DNA of 63,320 nucleotides, from positions 1-63,320 of the forward strand of contig JAGTRM010000024.1 in the NCBI GenBank assembly GCA_018261735.1. Direction: 5' to 3'. Positions 62,584 through 63,320 of this stretch are shown piece by piece. Within the stretch, counting starts at the first letter, position 1. Each line of letters opens with the position of its first letter. Below the pieces are notes generated by a model, which was given only the letters and a program-made list of their open reading frames with translations, had not been told where the DNA came from and made no database searches. The stretch is from Pseudomonadota bacterium (GTDB lineage: Bacteria > Pseudomonadota > Gammaproteobacteria > Burkholderiales > Chitinibacteraceae). Position numbers and translations under genes: made by a program.

Positions 62584-63320
62584 TCAGAACGTCAACTGCA
62601 CCTTCATCTGCGAGCGACGATCCGATGCCAGCTCGAAAGCTTCCACCGCCCGGTCAACCGGCAGCGTCGCGGTAATGATCGGCTTCACATTGATGCGCCC
62701 TTCCTTGATCAGGCGCGCGGCCAACGCGTATTCGCTATCGAAGCGGAAGGCGCCGACCAGGCTGATTTCCTTGCCAACGATCACGCCGATCGGGATCGGC
62801 ACATCGCCGGTCACGCCGACTTGTACGATCGTGCCGCGCGGGCGCAGTGCCGGGATCACATCCTTCAATACCGCGCCAACGCCAGTGCATTCGATGGCGA
62901 CATCGAAGTAGCCCTTGTCGGCAGTGAATTCTTCGGCCTTCAGACCCGGTTCGATCGACACGTTCACGGTACGGGTTGCGCCCATTTCCACGGCTTTGGC
63001 CAGTGCGGCATCGTGCAGATCGGTCGCGACGACTTCGAGTGCGCCGGCATAGCGCGCGGCAGCCACCACCAGTGCGCCAATCGGGCCGGAGCCGGTCACG
63101 AGGACCTTCTTGCCAGCGAGGTTGCCAGCCTGCTTGACCGCATGCAGTGCGACCGAGAGCGGTTCGCAGCAGGCGGCTTCGCCCAGCGACACGGTATCGC
63201 CAACCGGCTCGCACTGGTATTCCTCGGCCACGATCAGTTCGCGGAAAGCGCCCTGGCTGTGCGGGGTGCGCATCGCACTGCCGTAGAACCACATGTCCAG
63301 ACAGTGGTGATGCTGGCCTT
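62584..63320 (-). CDS. idnD: zinc-dependent L-idonate 5-dehydrogenase type, C-terminal part
   Basis: The frame stays open to the window end, so the N terminus is missing; about 245 residues are visible. The sequence before and after MWFYGSAMRTPHSQGAFRE matches the region after the structural-zinc Cys residues in IdnD-like enzymes, followed by the Glu ligand in CCEPLSVALHAV, the NAD loop VTGSGPIGALVV and EVVATDL (Asp selects NAD). It would oxidise L-idonate to 5-ketogluconate, the substrate of the idnO-like enzyme. Sorbitol dehydrogenase-type substrates remain possible. Confidence 0.8.
   Translation of the reverse strand, partial: GQHHHCLDMWFYGSAMRTPHSQGAFRELIVAEEYQCEPVGDTVSLGEAACCEPLSVALHAVKQAGNLAGKKVLVTGSGPIGALVVAAARYAGALEVVATDLHDAALAKAVEMGATRTVNVSIEPGLKAEEFTADKGYFDVAIECTGVGAVLKDVIPALRPRGTIVQVGVTGDVPIPIGVIVGKEISLVGAFRFDSEYALAARLIKEGRINVKPIITATLPVDRAVEAFELASDRRSQMKVQLTF

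Overview
The window reads as the chromosome of a Betaproteobacterium (probably Rhodocyclales or Neisseriales; the order is an inference). The basis is the hemC-hemD-hemX-hemY run, pilMNOPQ followed by aroK and aroB, pilS-pilR next to ampD and rppH, ppk with sixA, and GC-rich, tightly packed genes with many 1-4 base overlaps. There are no rRNA or tRNA genes, insertion sequences, prophage genes or CRISPR arrays that I can see.

Layout. (1) 1-9090, sugar-acid region: the end of a CdaR-type regulator, a 140-bp inverted-repeat element, a FadR-type regulator with a clear dyad upstream, an enolase-superfamily dehydratase, a complete dipeptide-type ABC importer and an amidohydrolase with a Tat-like signal that may be a periplasmic lactonase. 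(2) 9116-24083, housekeeping: kup, ampD, pilR-pilS, rppH, a spermidine-synthase-like protein, ttcA, hemCDXY, sixA-ppk, yggX. (3) 24336-31008: psd, a 2-isopropylmalate synthase with an N-terminal helix-turn-helix domain, wrbA-like and yihY genes, aroB, aroK. (4) 31051-42494: pilMNOPQ, a class A penicillin-binding protein, a nucleotidyltransferase-like protein, a YcgR-type PilZ protein, NAD(P)HX repair enzyme, a HI0933-type flavoprotein. (5) 42715-57768: a dense signalling island. (6) 57966-63320: pyruvate phosphate dikinase, then L-idonate/5-ketogluconate genes (idnO-like, FadR-type regulator, idnD-like) cut by the window end.

The signalling island is the most unusual part. From 44174 to 57768 nearly every gene runs on + and most overlap the next by 1-8 bases: a DctP-type binding protein without a signal peptide, a PAS/GAF histidine kinase, a REC-HD-GYP phosphodiesterase, a single-REC regulator, an MglA-like GTPase, a second kinase, a PilB/GspE-type ATPase with an N-terminal REC domain, a hemerythrin-histidine kinase fusion, and a PAS-GGDEF-EAL-REC protein. 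A fourth related kinase diverges at the left edge. The four kinases share one core type and the four REC domains share one subtype, which points to a single phosphorelay network. I infer that it couples oxygen and ligand sensing to c-di-GMP turnover and to a polarity-type GTPase and pilus-type motor.

Two regulatory arrangements also stand out. The HTH-LeuA fusion has two copies of an 11-base dyad upstream, one lying on a good -35 box, which suggests autoregulation. A strong intrinsic-terminator structure covers the start codons of aroK, just downstream of pilQ.
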